The translations under genes and the position numbers were made by a program. The notes beneath the pieces were generated by a model, which was not told where the DNA came from, made no database searches, and saw nothing but the letters and a program-made list of their open reading frames with translations. This document shows positions 17,268 through 25,246 of a stretch of 64,000 bases of DNA, one piece after another (positions within the stretch are counted from its first letter, which is position 1; every line of letters begins with the position of its first letter). Where the stretch lies: assembly GCA_036260935.1 (NCBI GenBank), contig DATALQ010000010.1, forward strand, positions 1 through 64,000, written 5' to 3'. This DNA is from JAEYOM01 sp036260935. Its GTDB lineage: Bacteria; Bacillota; Clostridia; Acetivibrionales; DTU013.

Positions 17268-18095
17268 CTAAATTGCCTTATTCAGCATGCCTATCCCGGA
17301 TTTCATTGATTTCTCGATCCTGTTTATGTAGTTTATAACCAAACGGTTGAATTCATCAGGCTTCTGAAAGATCGTCACATGTCCGGAATCCTTGATAACA
17401 GAAAGCTCGCTGTTTTTGTACTTTGTCTTTAAAAGAAGTGAATCCTTCAAAAAGCAAAAATCCTTTTCACCTGCAATAATTAACGCGGGAACCTCGGATT
17501 CTCCAATAAAATTGAAATGATTGCCCTCCATGACGAGCCTCCACCACTTTGTGAATTCGATATCGGTCATCTTCAAGGTTTCCTGTACGAAGAATTTTCT
17601 GGATTTCTCGTGGATTTTTCCCGGAAGCATCAGGTGCCCCATTAATTTCAGGTAAATATTTTTAGGGAATAGCTTTAAAAAGATCAAATCGCTGAATCTG
17701 TTGAACAGGGATGAAACCAGATTGAATTTTGTTACAGGGCTTGCATATATCGACGACAAAATGCGGTCAGGGAACATTTCGCAGAAATACTGCTGTACGA
17801 TCGTTCCCAGGGAAAGCCCCAGCACATGTGCTTTCTCTATCCCCAAGCGGTCCATTAGCAGTCTGATATGGTTGGCAACTATTTCTCCGCTGTATCTTTT
17901 GTTGTTTAATGCTCCTGACCTGCCATGTCCCACCAGATCGAGATTCAGTACTCTGAAATGCTTGCAGAACTCCCCTGACTGATGCTTCCAGCAAACCGTG
18001 GAACCGGCAAGTCCGTGGATCAGTATAAGCCACGGACTATTCTCCGCGCCTGAGATCTCATAATACATTTCGAAGCCGCTTATCATTGTTTTCAT
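17268..18095 (-). CDS. Alpha/beta hydrolase
   Basis: A 275-residue alpha/beta-hydrolase. ILIHGLAGS supplies the oxyanion region, LGLSLGT the nucleophile elbow (Ser near residue 96), VPALIIAGEKDF the acidic strand end and DSGHVTIFQKP the catalytic His. It has no signal peptide. The cap region contains a hydrophobic stretch (LKLFPKNIYLKLMGHLMLPGK broken across the cap) that suggests a lipophilic substrate or membrane association. AAGGAG precedes the ATG. Substrate unknown. Confidence 0.87.
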   Translation of the reverse strand: MKTMISGFEMYYEISGAENSPWLILIHGLAGSTVCWKHQSGEFCKHFRVLNLDLVGHGRSGALNNKRYSGEIVANHIRLLMDRLGIEKAHVLGLSLGTIVQQYFCEMFPDRILSSIYASPVTKFNLVSSLFNRFSDLIFLKLFPKNIYLKLMGHLMLPGKIHEKSRKFFVQETLKMTDIEFTKWWRLVMEGNHFNFIGESEVPALIIAGEKDFCFLKDSLLLKTKYKNSELSVIKDSGHVTIFQKPDEFNRLVINYINRIEKSMKSGIGMLNKAI

Positions 18096-18231
18096 AGTAG
18101 TCTCCTTTAAGTAAAATTATGTAATATAATATAATTATTACAAATAATCACCAAATTGACAATATTTAAATAAAATAAATATTATTTTACAAATTTATAG
18201 ATTTATATTTATACAGAAATGGTCAAAACTA

Positions 18232-18276
18232 TTGCTCAAAATGAAAATAATGGTATAATTTAGTAAAAACTAAATT
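18232..18276 (+). promoter_or_regulatory. Chemoreceptor promoter with palindrome at the start site
   Basis: TTGCTC (18232-18237) and TATAAT (18254-18259) are 16 bases apart. A perfect inverted repeat, AATTTAGT-AAAA-ACTAAATT at 18257-18276, overlaps the -10 box and start site and is followed by a TAGGAGG ribosome site, so it is well placed for a repressor. Confidence 0.6.
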
Positions 18277-18292
18277 AGGAGGCAAATACAAG

Positions 18293-19843
18293 ATGATCGA
18301 CTCAGTACAGGGGCTTTTCAGGAAAAATCTCAGGGAGTACCAGAAGGAAATCAATCTGTTCGTCCTGAAAGTATGCTTTAGCGGCGGTATTCTCGGAATA
18401 TTGTTCTTTTGCGGCCTGAAGATCATGAACATTCTTGACAGGCTGGAGTGGTCGAATATCGTCGGATTCAGTATAATGAGTGTTATCAATCTTTCAGTAC
18501 CGATGCTCTTCTACTTCATATTTGTCAGAAGGAGCAAAACAGGACAATTTATCAATACTTTCAAATTCATCCTGATATCATGCGCTACTGTTAATTATCT
18601 GGCATTGATAACATACATACCCTACTATGAGATGTGGAGCAGTATATTTCTTGTATTCTTCCTGAGTTCCTTTTATCTTGAAGTTAATTGTGTAATTTAC
18701 GCAATTGGACTTTCCATATTAGCCTGCTTGTTTTCCATCCTGACGCACAACCCCTATTTCATGCCTCAGAGCGATGTTTACAGAGAGCTTCTGGTCAGAG
18801 GGCTCGGCTTCGGTTTTGGGGCAATGTGCTCGGTCATTACTGCCGGCTTGTCTAAAAAACTGCTCATGAGGTCATCAAAGAGCGAACATGAATCCGGCAA
18901 ATCACTTCACGAGCTTGAAGTGATAATGGATAAAGTGACATCAATATCCGGTAAATTGGCTGAAGCCGGTATGTCGATATCCGCACTCGCAAACCAGCAG
19001 AATGCAGCCTCTGAAGAAATTGCCAACAAGTCTTCAAATGTTCTCGGAGAGGCGACCAATACTGCAAAAAGCGTCGACAAAAGTGTCGCCTTGATAGATA
19101 CACTGGTCAATGATATCAGATCGAATATGGAGAAAGTGTCGGAGCTCGAGAATTCTTCAAAAAGGCTTCAGGACGTTGCAAATGAAGGAAAGATTTCGGT
19201 CGATAACGCTGTTGAAAAGATGGACGTGTTAAAAAGCAGCGTTTCGATATCATCTAAAAGTGCAAAAGAACTGAATCAAAAAGCTGATGAAATAGATAAA
19301 GTCGTAGCATATATAAGGCAGATAGCCGATCAAACCAATATGCTGGCCTTGAACGCATCGATTGAGGCTGCCAGAGCGGGGGAACACGGGAAAGGGTTTT
19401 CCGTTGTTGCTACCGAAATCAGGACCCTTGCCGAGCAAAGCAATGAATCGCTCAAAACGATCTCGAATACTCTCCGCGAGATATTTACCCACACCCAGCA
19501 AGTAGACCAACTGATGGAAGAAAGCGTGCTTAAAGTAAATGAAGGTGTAGAATTCGTCAAATTATCCTACTCATGTTATCAAAAAATAATCGATACGCTT
19601 GCAGTTACCCTCAAGTTGCTGTCTGAAACAAGCAGACTTTCCGAAGGACAGCTGGAGGAATCGGATTCATTGAACAGCTTTATACAGGCGGTAAGCAATT
19701 CCGCACAGAGCACATCGCAAAGTGTGGAGAGCGTTGCTGCTTCGACGGAGGAAAGCTTCGCTGCGAGTGAAGAATTGATAAAAACCGCCAACCTGGTAAA
19801 TAATCTGGCAAGTGATCTTTTAATTACAGTCCGTAAAAATTGA
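18293..19843 (+). CDS. Methyl-accepting chemotaxis protein with polytopic sensor
   Basis: A 516-residue transducer. The first 190 residues contain about six membrane helices instead of the common extracellular Cache or four-helix sensor, and no HAMP domain is evident. The remaining cytoplasmic part is a long helical signalling domain with the conserved hairpin tip around DQTNMLALNASIEAARAGE and flanking methylation helices. Signals probably arise within the membrane or from lipids or small hydrophobic molecules. It would couple to CheA and CheW, not present in this window. The start ATG follows TAGGAGG. Confidence 0.92.
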   Translation: MIDSVQGLFRKNLREYQKEINLFVLKVCFSGGILGILFFCGLKIMNILDRLEWSNIVGFSIMSVINLSVPMLFYFIFVRRSKTGQFINTFKFILISCATVNYLALITYIPYYEMWSSIFLVFFLSSFYLEVNCVIYAIGLSILACLFSILTHNPYFMPQSDVYRELLVRGLGFGFGAMCSVITAGLSKKLLMRSSKSEHESGKSLHELEVIMDKVTSISGKLAEAGMSISALANQQNAASEEIANKSSNVLGEATNTAKSVDKSVALIDTLVNDIRSNMEKVSELENSSKRLQDVANEGKISVDNAVEKMDVLKSSVSISSKSAKELNQKADEIDKVVAYIRQIADQTNMLALNASIEAARAGEHGKGFSVVATEIRTLAEQSNESLKTISNTLREIFTHTQQVDQLMEESVLKVNEGVEFVKLSYSCYQKIIDTLAVTLKLLSETSRLSEGQLEESDSLNSFIQAVSNSAQSTSQSVESVAASTEESFAASEELIKTANLVNNLASDLLITVRKN

Positions 19844-19848
19844 TTCTC

Positions 19849-19951
19849 GAAACGCAGGGACTAAAACGCAGAGACTAAAACGCAGAGACTAAAACGCAGA
19901 GACGGTTCTGAAGTTTCACTTTTCATGAAAAGTGTACTTCAGAACCGTCCC
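19849..19951. repeat. 14-bp tandem repeat joined to a long hairpin
   Basis: Four copies of a 14-base unit (AAAACGCAGAGACT) run from 19849 to about 19904 and lead directly into a hairpin. Its outer arms are GACGGTTCTGAAGT (19901-19914) and ACTTCAGAACCGTC (19936-19949), and its core is the perfect palindrome CACTTTTCATGAAAAGTG. The GGACGGTTCT wording recurs at 23951-23977. It lies between the convergent chemoreceptor and synthase genes. Confidence 0.8.
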
Positions 19952-19979
19952 TATATCTCAGTCAGCTGTTCGCCTGTAG

Positions 19980-21170
19980 TCAGCCTAGCTGTTCGAATAC
20001 CTTGCGGAAGGCTTCGAGTGTGTAATCGAGCTGCGCCTTGGTATGCGTAGCGGTATAGCTCGTGCGTATCCTGCAGAGCCCCGGTTTGACAGCGGGAGAA
20101 ACGACAGGATTGACATATACGCCCTGTTCGCGGAGCATCTTTGTAACGACGAGCGTCCTTTCATTATCATAGGTCATTATCGGTACTATAGGTGTTATAT
20201 CGCTGTTCGACTCGTAGATCGGTATCCCGAGCTTCTTGAAGCCCTGTCTCATATAGGCCGAGATCTCTCTCAGCTTCTGTATCCTTTCGGGTTCAGCCTT
20301 GATGATCTCCAGTGCCTCGATAGCTGCAGCCGCGTTGGATGGCGGGATGGAAGCCGAGAATATGAAGGGCCTTGAATTGTGCTTTATAAAATCAATCACA
20401 TCCTGATTTCCTGCGACGAAGCCTCCGAGACTTGCCAGCGATTTGCTGAAGGTGCTCATGATCAGGTCTACTTCCTTCTCGAGCCCGAAGTGTTCGGCAG
20501 TGCCTTTGCCATGTTCGCCGAGGACTCCAAAGGAGTGTGCGTCGTCTACCATAACCCTTGCGCCGTATTTCTTCGCCAGCTTCACGATCGCGGGCAGATC
20601 TGCTATATCGCCTTCCATGCTGAAGATACCGTCAACTACGATCAGCTTTCCGTGGTCGTCGTCTATTTTGCCGAGCAGGCGTTCGAGATCCGCCATGTCG
20701 TTGTGTTCGAATTTCAGTACCTTTGCAAAGCTAAGACGGCAGGCATCGACTATACTGGCGTGGTTTTCGCTGTCGCAGAGCACATAATCGTTTCTGCCTG
20801 CTATTGCCGTTATAATACCGAGGTTTGTCTGGTAGCCCGTACTGAATGTAAGCGCAGCGTCCTTACCGACAAACCTGGCAAGATTTTTTTCAAGTTCGAG
20901 GTGAAGCGTCAGTGTCCCGTTTAAAAATCTTGAACCGGAACAGCCTGAACCAAATTTCTCGACAGCTTCTATCGCAGCTTTTTTTACCCTTGGATCGGAT
21001 GTAAGCCCGAGATAATTGTTTGAACCGACCATGACTGTTTTTATGCCTTCTATGACTACTTCTGTATCCTGTCCGGTTTCAAGGGCATGAAAATAAGGGT
21101 AGAGGCCGGCTGCCAGAACCTCCTTGTAATCCATGTAACTAAAGCATTTTTCAAAGATATCCATTATCAA
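19980..21170 (-). CDS. Alpha-oxoamine synthase, serine palmitoyltransferase-like
   Basis: A 396-residue PLP enzyme of the family that condenses an amino acid with an acyl-CoA (KBL, AONS, SPT). His137 stacks on PLP (ENHASI), Asp209 and His212 lie in VDDAHS, and Lys243 in STFSKSLASLGG forms the Schiff base. The N-terminal AGLYPYF segment with GQDTEV and the RFLNGTLTLHLELE stretch recall Bacteroidetes serine palmitoyltransferases more than E. coli KBL, from memory. A short-chain reductase is divergent next door and no threonine dehydrogenase is present. Glycine C-acetyltransferase is the main alternative. The TTG at 21170 fits AAGGAG (seven bases) better than the ATG at 21164. Confidence 0.85.
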   Translation of the reverse strand: MIMDIFEKCFSYMDYKEVLAAGLYPYFHALETGQDTEVVIEGIKTVMVGSNNYLGLTSDPRVKKAAIEAVEKFGSGCSGSRFLNGTLTLHLELEKNLARFVGKDAALTFSTGYQTNLGIITAIAGRNDYVLCDSENHASIVDACRLSFAKVLKFEHNDMADLERLLGKIDDDHGKLIVVDGIFSMEGDIADLPAIVKLAKKYGARVMVDDAHSFGVLGEHGKGTAEHFGLEKEVDLIMSTFSKSLASLGGFVAGNQDVIDFIKHNSRPFIFSASIPPSNAAAAIEALEIIKAEPERIQKLREISAYMRQGFKKLGIPIYESNSDITPIVPIMTYDNERTLVVTKMLREQGVYVNPVVSPAVKPGLCRIRTSYTATHTKAQLDYTLEAFRKVFEQLG

Positions 21171-21596
21171 ATAATCGCTCCTTCTTCATTGAATAACTAA
21201 AGAAATAATTCCAAGCCCAATCCATTTTACCACATTATATAAAATAAGTATATACGACGGCGGAAATGTAGCATTACAGGGGCCTGTGGCCTTCACAATA
21301 ATTATATTTACCGATGTGGCAAATATACATAAAAACACTTTTGTTGTGAAAAAGGTCCTATTAAGATAGGCCTCGAAATCCGGATAAAATAAGCCCATCG
21401 AATGATACCGGGCGCATGGTATGCCATGGTAAAATCAGGATAGACAAGGAGGCCTTGATATGAAGAGAATAATGGCAATCCTGCCGAGTACAAGGAGAAG
21501 AGCGTTATAACACTTGCGGCTGTTTGTAAGAGGCTGTTTCACTAAAATGCGGTTTATGGTAAAATGAGTGAAAAAGCTGGTTTTCCGGAGGTAAGT
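21171..21596. other. Divergent intergenic region, 426 bases
   Basis: The space between the synthase (minus) and reductase (plus) genes contains no full gene. It holds an AT-rich promoter region next to the synthase, a short ORF-like remnant at 21460-21545, and sequence resembling -10 boxes (TGGTAAAAT at about 21428 and 21558). The length and the remnant suggest that a gene once stood here. Confidence 0.5.
21460..21545 (+). pseudogene. Possible gene remnant or short ORF
   Basis: AAGGAGG at about 21446 is followed by an ATG at 21460 and a 16-codon frame (MKRIMAILPSTRRRAL) ending at 21510. A second frame overlapping it reads EYKEKSVITLAAVCKRLFH to a stop at 21543. Good ribosome site plus two abutting coding-like frames suggest a small gene shortened by deletion and frameshift; a genuine leader peptide is possible. 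The parent gene is unknown. Confidence 0.3.
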
Positions 21597-22448
21597 ATGA
21601 ACAGTCGGTATGGCAATGTGGTACTTGTTACAGGCGCTTCTTCAGGGATCGGCCGGTCAGTCGCGGTTTATCTGGCAGGCAAAGGCCTGAGGGTTTACGG
21701 AACATCCAGGAAGCCACAGTCTGAGGAAGAGGCCGGTGTCGAACAGAACGAGAGCTCGGGCGGTTTTATAAAAATGCTCCGGATGGACGTATGCAGTGAA
21801 GATTCTGTAAGGGCCGCCATAGATAAAGTGATCGAACTCGAAGGTGAAATAGGAGTTGTGGTCAATAACGCAGGTATCGGAATAGCGGGCTCTGTGGAAG
21901 ATACCTCGCCAGAAGAGGCTTTTGTACAGTTCGATACCAATTTTTTCGGTATGCACAGAGTCGTCAGGCAGGTTCTCCCGCACATGAGGAAGAAGGGCAG
22001 GGGCCTGATAATCAATATGTCTTCAGTCGGGGCGCTTTTCCCGATCCCGTATCAATCCATGTACGTTGCAAGCAAAGCCGCGATAGAGGGTATGAGCGGC
22101 TCGCTCCGCAATGAGCTAAAGCCCTTCGGCATCAAGGTTTCAATGGTGGAGCCGGGTGATACGAAGACAGGTTTTACAGCAAGCAGGATTTTCGTAAAAG
22201 AAGGCGGGGAAGGCTCCGCTTACAAGAACTACAGCGACAGATCGGTGGCGGTCATGGTGCACGATGAAACTCACGGCCCGGACCCGGTCGTAGTTGCCAG
22301 GGTTGTAGGCAAAATAATTAAAAAAAGGAACCCGCCCGTAGTCAAAACAGTAGGTTTTCAATACAAGCTCCTTGTTTTTGCGAAGAGGATCATTCCAAAG
22401 GTATTGGAATCTTTTATAGTAGGAAAAATGTACGAAGGCAGGGAATAA
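21597..22448 (+). CDS. Short-chain dehydrogenase/reductase
   Basis: A 283-residue classical SDR. NAD(P) binding is by TGASSGIG, with NNAGIG further on; the catalytic Ser lies in INMSSVGA and the Tyr-Lys pair in YVASKAA. The C-terminus is long and hydrophobic-basic (FQYKLLVFAKRIIPK), as in lipid-acting SDRs. It is divergent from the oxoamine synthase; if that enzyme is a serine palmitoyltransferase, this could be the 3-ketosphinganine-type reductase (inference). I chose the ATG at 21597 because GGAGGT lies five bases upstream; the upstream in-frame ATG at 21564 has no ribosome site. Confidence 0.88.
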   Translation: MNSRYGNVVLVTGASSGIGRSVAVYLAGKGLRVYGTSRKPQSEEEAGVEQNESSGGFIKMLRMDVCSEDSVRAAIDKVIELEGEIGVVVNNAGIGIAGSVEDTSPEEAFVQFDTNFFGMHRVVRQVLPHMRKKGRGLIINMSSVGALFPIPYQSMYVASKAAIEGMSGSLRNELKPFGIKVSMVEPGDTKTGFTASRIFVKEGGEGSAYKNYSDRSVAVMVHDETHGPDPVVVARVVGKIIKKRNPPVVKTVGFQYKLLVFAKRIIPKVLESFIVGKMYEGRE

Positions 22449-22475
22449 AGCCCCGGCAGCTGAACATCAAATAAT

Positions 22476-22512
22476 AAGCCCGACAGCTCATATGATGTTT
22501 GCCGGGCTTTTT
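22476..22512 (+). terminator. Rho-independent terminator of the SDR gene
   Basis: AAGCCCG at 22476-22482 pairs with CGGGCTT at 22503-22509, followed by a T run. It is 28 bases after the SDR stop and also lies just before the end of the convergent minus-strand gene. Confidence 0.75.
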
Positions 22513-22539
22513 CATATGTTTTTTCAACGGCTCTACGGC

Positions 22540-23850
22540 TTATCTCAGAAGGGGTGAAAAATGTCTTTCCATCTTCCCCGTTTCGAGTACCTCAACTATC
22601 TTGTCGACGCCGAGCTTCCTTGCGTACAGAAAACCGTCCCAGGCTGCGAGCGAGAGCTTCCCGTCCGTCAGATAGTCCATTATCCATTCGCTGCAGTACT
22701 GTGGATCCGATTGGTGCAGGCCGGCTCCGAGATCCCTGAGCCAGCGCTGGTTATATACCTCGTGTGGGCCGATCGGCGGGGCTATTATTATCGGAATGCC
22801 CAAACCACAGTAGAAGGATAGTTCTGACGGCTTGGTCCATAGAATATCCGTATCGTGCATTATTTCGTTGAATTGCCTGAAATATTCATTCTTATCCTGA
22901 CTATATATGATCCTAACGCCTTCCGTCATTGAAAGGCCGTTTTTCTGCAGGAGCTTGTCAAAATACTGTTTGACCTCGGTCCTGTGCGAGGCAACGAGAT
23001 TGAGATGGATTCTGCCTTCCTTTATTTTGTTGGACAGGCTTCTAAGGACCCCCTCGGCTATTTCGGCCTGCGCCCCGGCTCCTCCAACGGCATAGGTCAG
23101 CGTAATCGGGCCTGAGGGCAGGTCTGGATTCCAACAGTCTCCAAGATAGAATTTTACTTCTTCTCCATGGATGATCCTGAAACGTTTTGTCGGATCAAGC
23201 CTTATAAGCCTTTTTGCCAGATCGCTTCGAATTATTTGCATATTCCTGCCGATGTTTTCCTTAGGTAGCGGAAAACCCGTCAGAAAGATCCTTTCGTCCG
23301 GCACACCGTATTCCTTCAGGCGCCGCATCGCATTGCCGCAAGGAGCAAAATAAATTATCCTGCTTTCGCGCGGCCTTTCAGCGACCCACACCCTGTTGAT
23401 GTCGGCATCGCATATTATACAGTAAACGGGCAGGTCGGTCATCTGTTCCGCAGCAATAGCGGCGGCGTAAAATGAGGTGATTACGGGCAGCCTTTTTTCT
23501 GCCAGTTTCATACTCATACCCTTGCCCATGCCACGGTCCACCAGGGTATACAGTGATTTGACCTGTAAAGACGGCCTGGATTGGTCACGCATCGGGTAAT
23601 AAGGCGATATATTTTGAATTTTCTCGAGGACATTGAATAACGAGGGGCCTATAAGGGGTATCTGCCGTGTCCGGGACAATGATTCGTAGGAATTCTGGAA
23701 AATCTTCCACTGCCTTTTCTCTTTTTTCTGACAAATTTCATCTTCTCCGAATAACTGTATACCGTCATATGCTATTTCTCTGAGCGGGTAGGTGGCTCTC
23801 TGGTGGCCGAGCCCCATATTTGCGGAAATGATCCAGGCCTCGTTGTTCAT
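22540..23850 (-). CDS. GT-B glycosyltransferase-like protein (GT28/MGDG synthase-like)
   Basis: A 436-residue protein with the layout of GT28-type glycosyltransferases such as MurG and the diacylglycerol glucosyltransferases. The N-terminal loop is SANMGLGHQRATYP, the second domain opens with YAVGGAGAQAEIAEG, and the sugar-nucleotide side reads DILWTKPSELSFYCGLGIP followed by PPIGPHEVYNQRWL and GAG. No membrane segment is obvious; association with the inner leaflet is likely for a lipid acceptor. The ATG at 23850 has GGAGG seven bases upstream; the frame extends 32 codons further without a ribosome site. Assignment rests on fold-level motifs, so the substrate is unknown. Confidence 0.65.
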   Translation of the reverse strand: MNNEAWIISANMGLGHQRATYPLREIAYDGIQLFGEDEICQKKEKRQWKIFQNSYESLSRTRQIPLIGPSLFNVLEKIQNISPYYPMRDQSRPSLQVKSLYTLVDRGMGKGMSMKLAEKRLPVITSFYAAAIAAEQMTDLPVYCIICDADINRVWVAERPRESRIIYFAPCGNAMRRLKEYGVPDERIFLTGFPLPKENIGRNMQIIRSDLAKRLIRLDPTKRFRIIHGEEVKFYLGDCWNPDLPSGPITLTYAVGGAGAQAEIAEGVLRSLSNKIKEGRIHLNLVASHRTEVKQYFDKLLQKNGLSMTEGVRIIYSQDKNEYFRQFNEIMHDTDILWTKPSELSFYCGLGIPIIIAPPIGPHEVYNQRWLRDLGAGLHQSDPQYCSEWIMDYLTDGKLSLAAWDGFLYARKLGVDKIVEVLETGKMERHFSPLLR

Positions 23851-23950
23851 CCTCAGCGCCTCCGAAATGAATCGAATTTTGGCAGAAAAGCGATTTTTTG
23901 CAATACAATCATATTTTACCAGAAAAAAGCAGGGTAAAGCAAGCATTGGT

Positions 23951-23977
23951 GGAACACAGGGACGGTTCTTTTGTTCC
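23951..23977. repeat. GGGACGGTTCT-type hairpin element
   Basis: GGAACA at 23951-23956 and TGTTCC at 23972-23977 flank CAGGGACGGTTCTTT. The core matches the hairpin at 19901-19949. It is a short member of a dispersed intergenic family. Confidence 0.55.
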
Positions 23978-24017
23978 GTTTTTCCAGCGAATGGAGAACT
24001 GGCTCCGTGATTAATAC

Positions 24018-24053
24018 AAAAAAAAGACAGGCCATTATTGATGGACCTGTCTC
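24018..24053 (-). terminator. Terminator of the PspC-domain gene
   Basis: Read on the minus strand, GACAGGTCCA and TGGCCTGTC form a stem with a one-base bulge, followed by eight or more T residues. Confidence 0.75.
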
Positions 24054-24086
24054 AATGGGTGATTAACCAATTGCTGGAGATTGTTT

Positions 24087-24293
24087 TTACCAGTCATGAT
24101 ATTTGCAGCTGCTGCGCCTCGGTATTACTATCCATGCTATGAAATAGGCCAGAAGTCCGGCGCCTTCCAGGAATATCGAAAAGAACCATATCAACCTGAC
24201 TATTGTTGGATCTATACCAAAGTATTCGCCGACACCTCCGCAAACGCCGCCGATTTTTCTATTGCTGTCAGACAAGAATAATCTTTTATCCAT
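24087..24293 (-). CDS. PspC-domain membrane protein
   Basis: A 68-residue protein that is essentially one PspC domain. The hallmark KIGGVCGGVGEYFGIDP is followed by a long hydrophobic stretch (about residues 33-58) spanning the membrane. In enterobacteria PspC senses envelope stress; stand-alone small PspC proteins are frequent in Firmicutes and their partners are poorly known. AAAGGAG lies ahead of the ATG and a good terminator follows, so it is a single-gene unit. Confidence 0.9.
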   Translation of the reverse strand: MDKRLFLSDSNRKIGGVCGGVGEYFGIDPTIVRLIWFFSIFLEGAGLLAYFIAWIVIPRRSSCKYHDW

Positions 24294-24409
24294 GATTTTG
24301 CACTCCTTTAAAGATAGCCTGCTTGTTTTATTGTTTACATTTAATCATACGAAAGGAGGTGTATGGTGTCTGATAGAAATGCGTTTTTATAGAATATTGT
24401 TTACGACGT

Positions 24410-25075
24410 TCAGGTCCGTATACATTCAATATTGCCGTTCTCCATTATCATTCTCGCAAACCCGCCGGGCTTGACGCGCTCATCGACTATTATTCCGCCC
24501 CTCGCGGCATCCTGCACCTGGTGGAAGTCCGAGCCCGAAAGCATTTTGAGACCGTTTTCCCGCGCATACTCCAATGCCAGGTGGTTTGAGGAATCATGCC
24601 TCGGATTTCCATTGTATATCTCAATGCCATCTATAAGAGCAGGATTGGCGGGTATCATACGCGGCCTGAACGGATGCGCCTGAATGATAACAACGCCGCT
24701 GCCGGCCGTGAGCTTTCTGAAATTCTCCAGACCAAGCCTGTACAGCTTTTTATGCGCACGCAGCAATTGCTCGTCAAAACCGTAGACAAGGTAGTCGTTC
24801 GGGTTCTCATTGAATTGAATCTCCATTCCCAGGTGGACGTCCAAACCTGATCTTGCGCCCTCATCCAGGGCTTTCCGGTAGCCTGCCAGATACAGGTCGA
24901 TTTTTGTTTCCCAGTTCTTGAAGAGCAGCCTTTCGAAAAAGCCGCGGCTATAGTGATCTGTCACTACTATTCCGGTATAGCCGGCATTTCTATAAATCCG
25001 TACCGCCTCGGCAGCCGGCACTCTTCCGCAGGGACTTGTCTCATCGGTATGCAGATGCGTTTCGTATTTGAACAT
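24410..25075 (-). CDS. PHP-domain metal-dependent hydrolase
   Basis: A 221-residue PHP domain protein. Metal ligands are visible in HLHTDETSP (His8, His10), VTDHY, the GMEI strand, QAHPF and the late SGSDFHQ motif. PHP proteins hydrolyse phosphoesters: histidinol phosphate, nucleotides or polynucleotide ends. This one has no polymerase or exonuclease partner domain, so a small phosphoester is likely but not identifiable. AAAGGAA precedes the ATG. Cytoplasmic. Confidence 0.87.
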   Translation of the reverse strand: MFKYETHLHTDETSPCGRVPAAEAVRIYRNAGYTGIVVTDHYSRGFFERLLFKNWETKIDLYLAGYRKALDEGARSGLDVHLGMEIQFNENPNDYLVYGFDEQLLRAHKKLYRLGLENFRKLTAGSGVVIIQAHPFRPRMIPANPALIDGIEIYNGNPRHDSSNHLALEYARENGLKMLSGSDFHQVQDAARGGIIVDERVKPGGFARMIMENGNIECIRT

Positions 25076-25246
25076 GTTCTATTTTTCCTTTGCTTTGTTT
25101 TTAACATTATAACACAACGGATCATACACAATACATATCAAAACTAGTCTGACCCGGATTAACCATTTTTTAAGAAAGCAGGCATTATTTTGGTCTATGA
25201 GTTGTGATATTATGAATTTAGAAATCCCGCAATTTTTGGAGGATAT

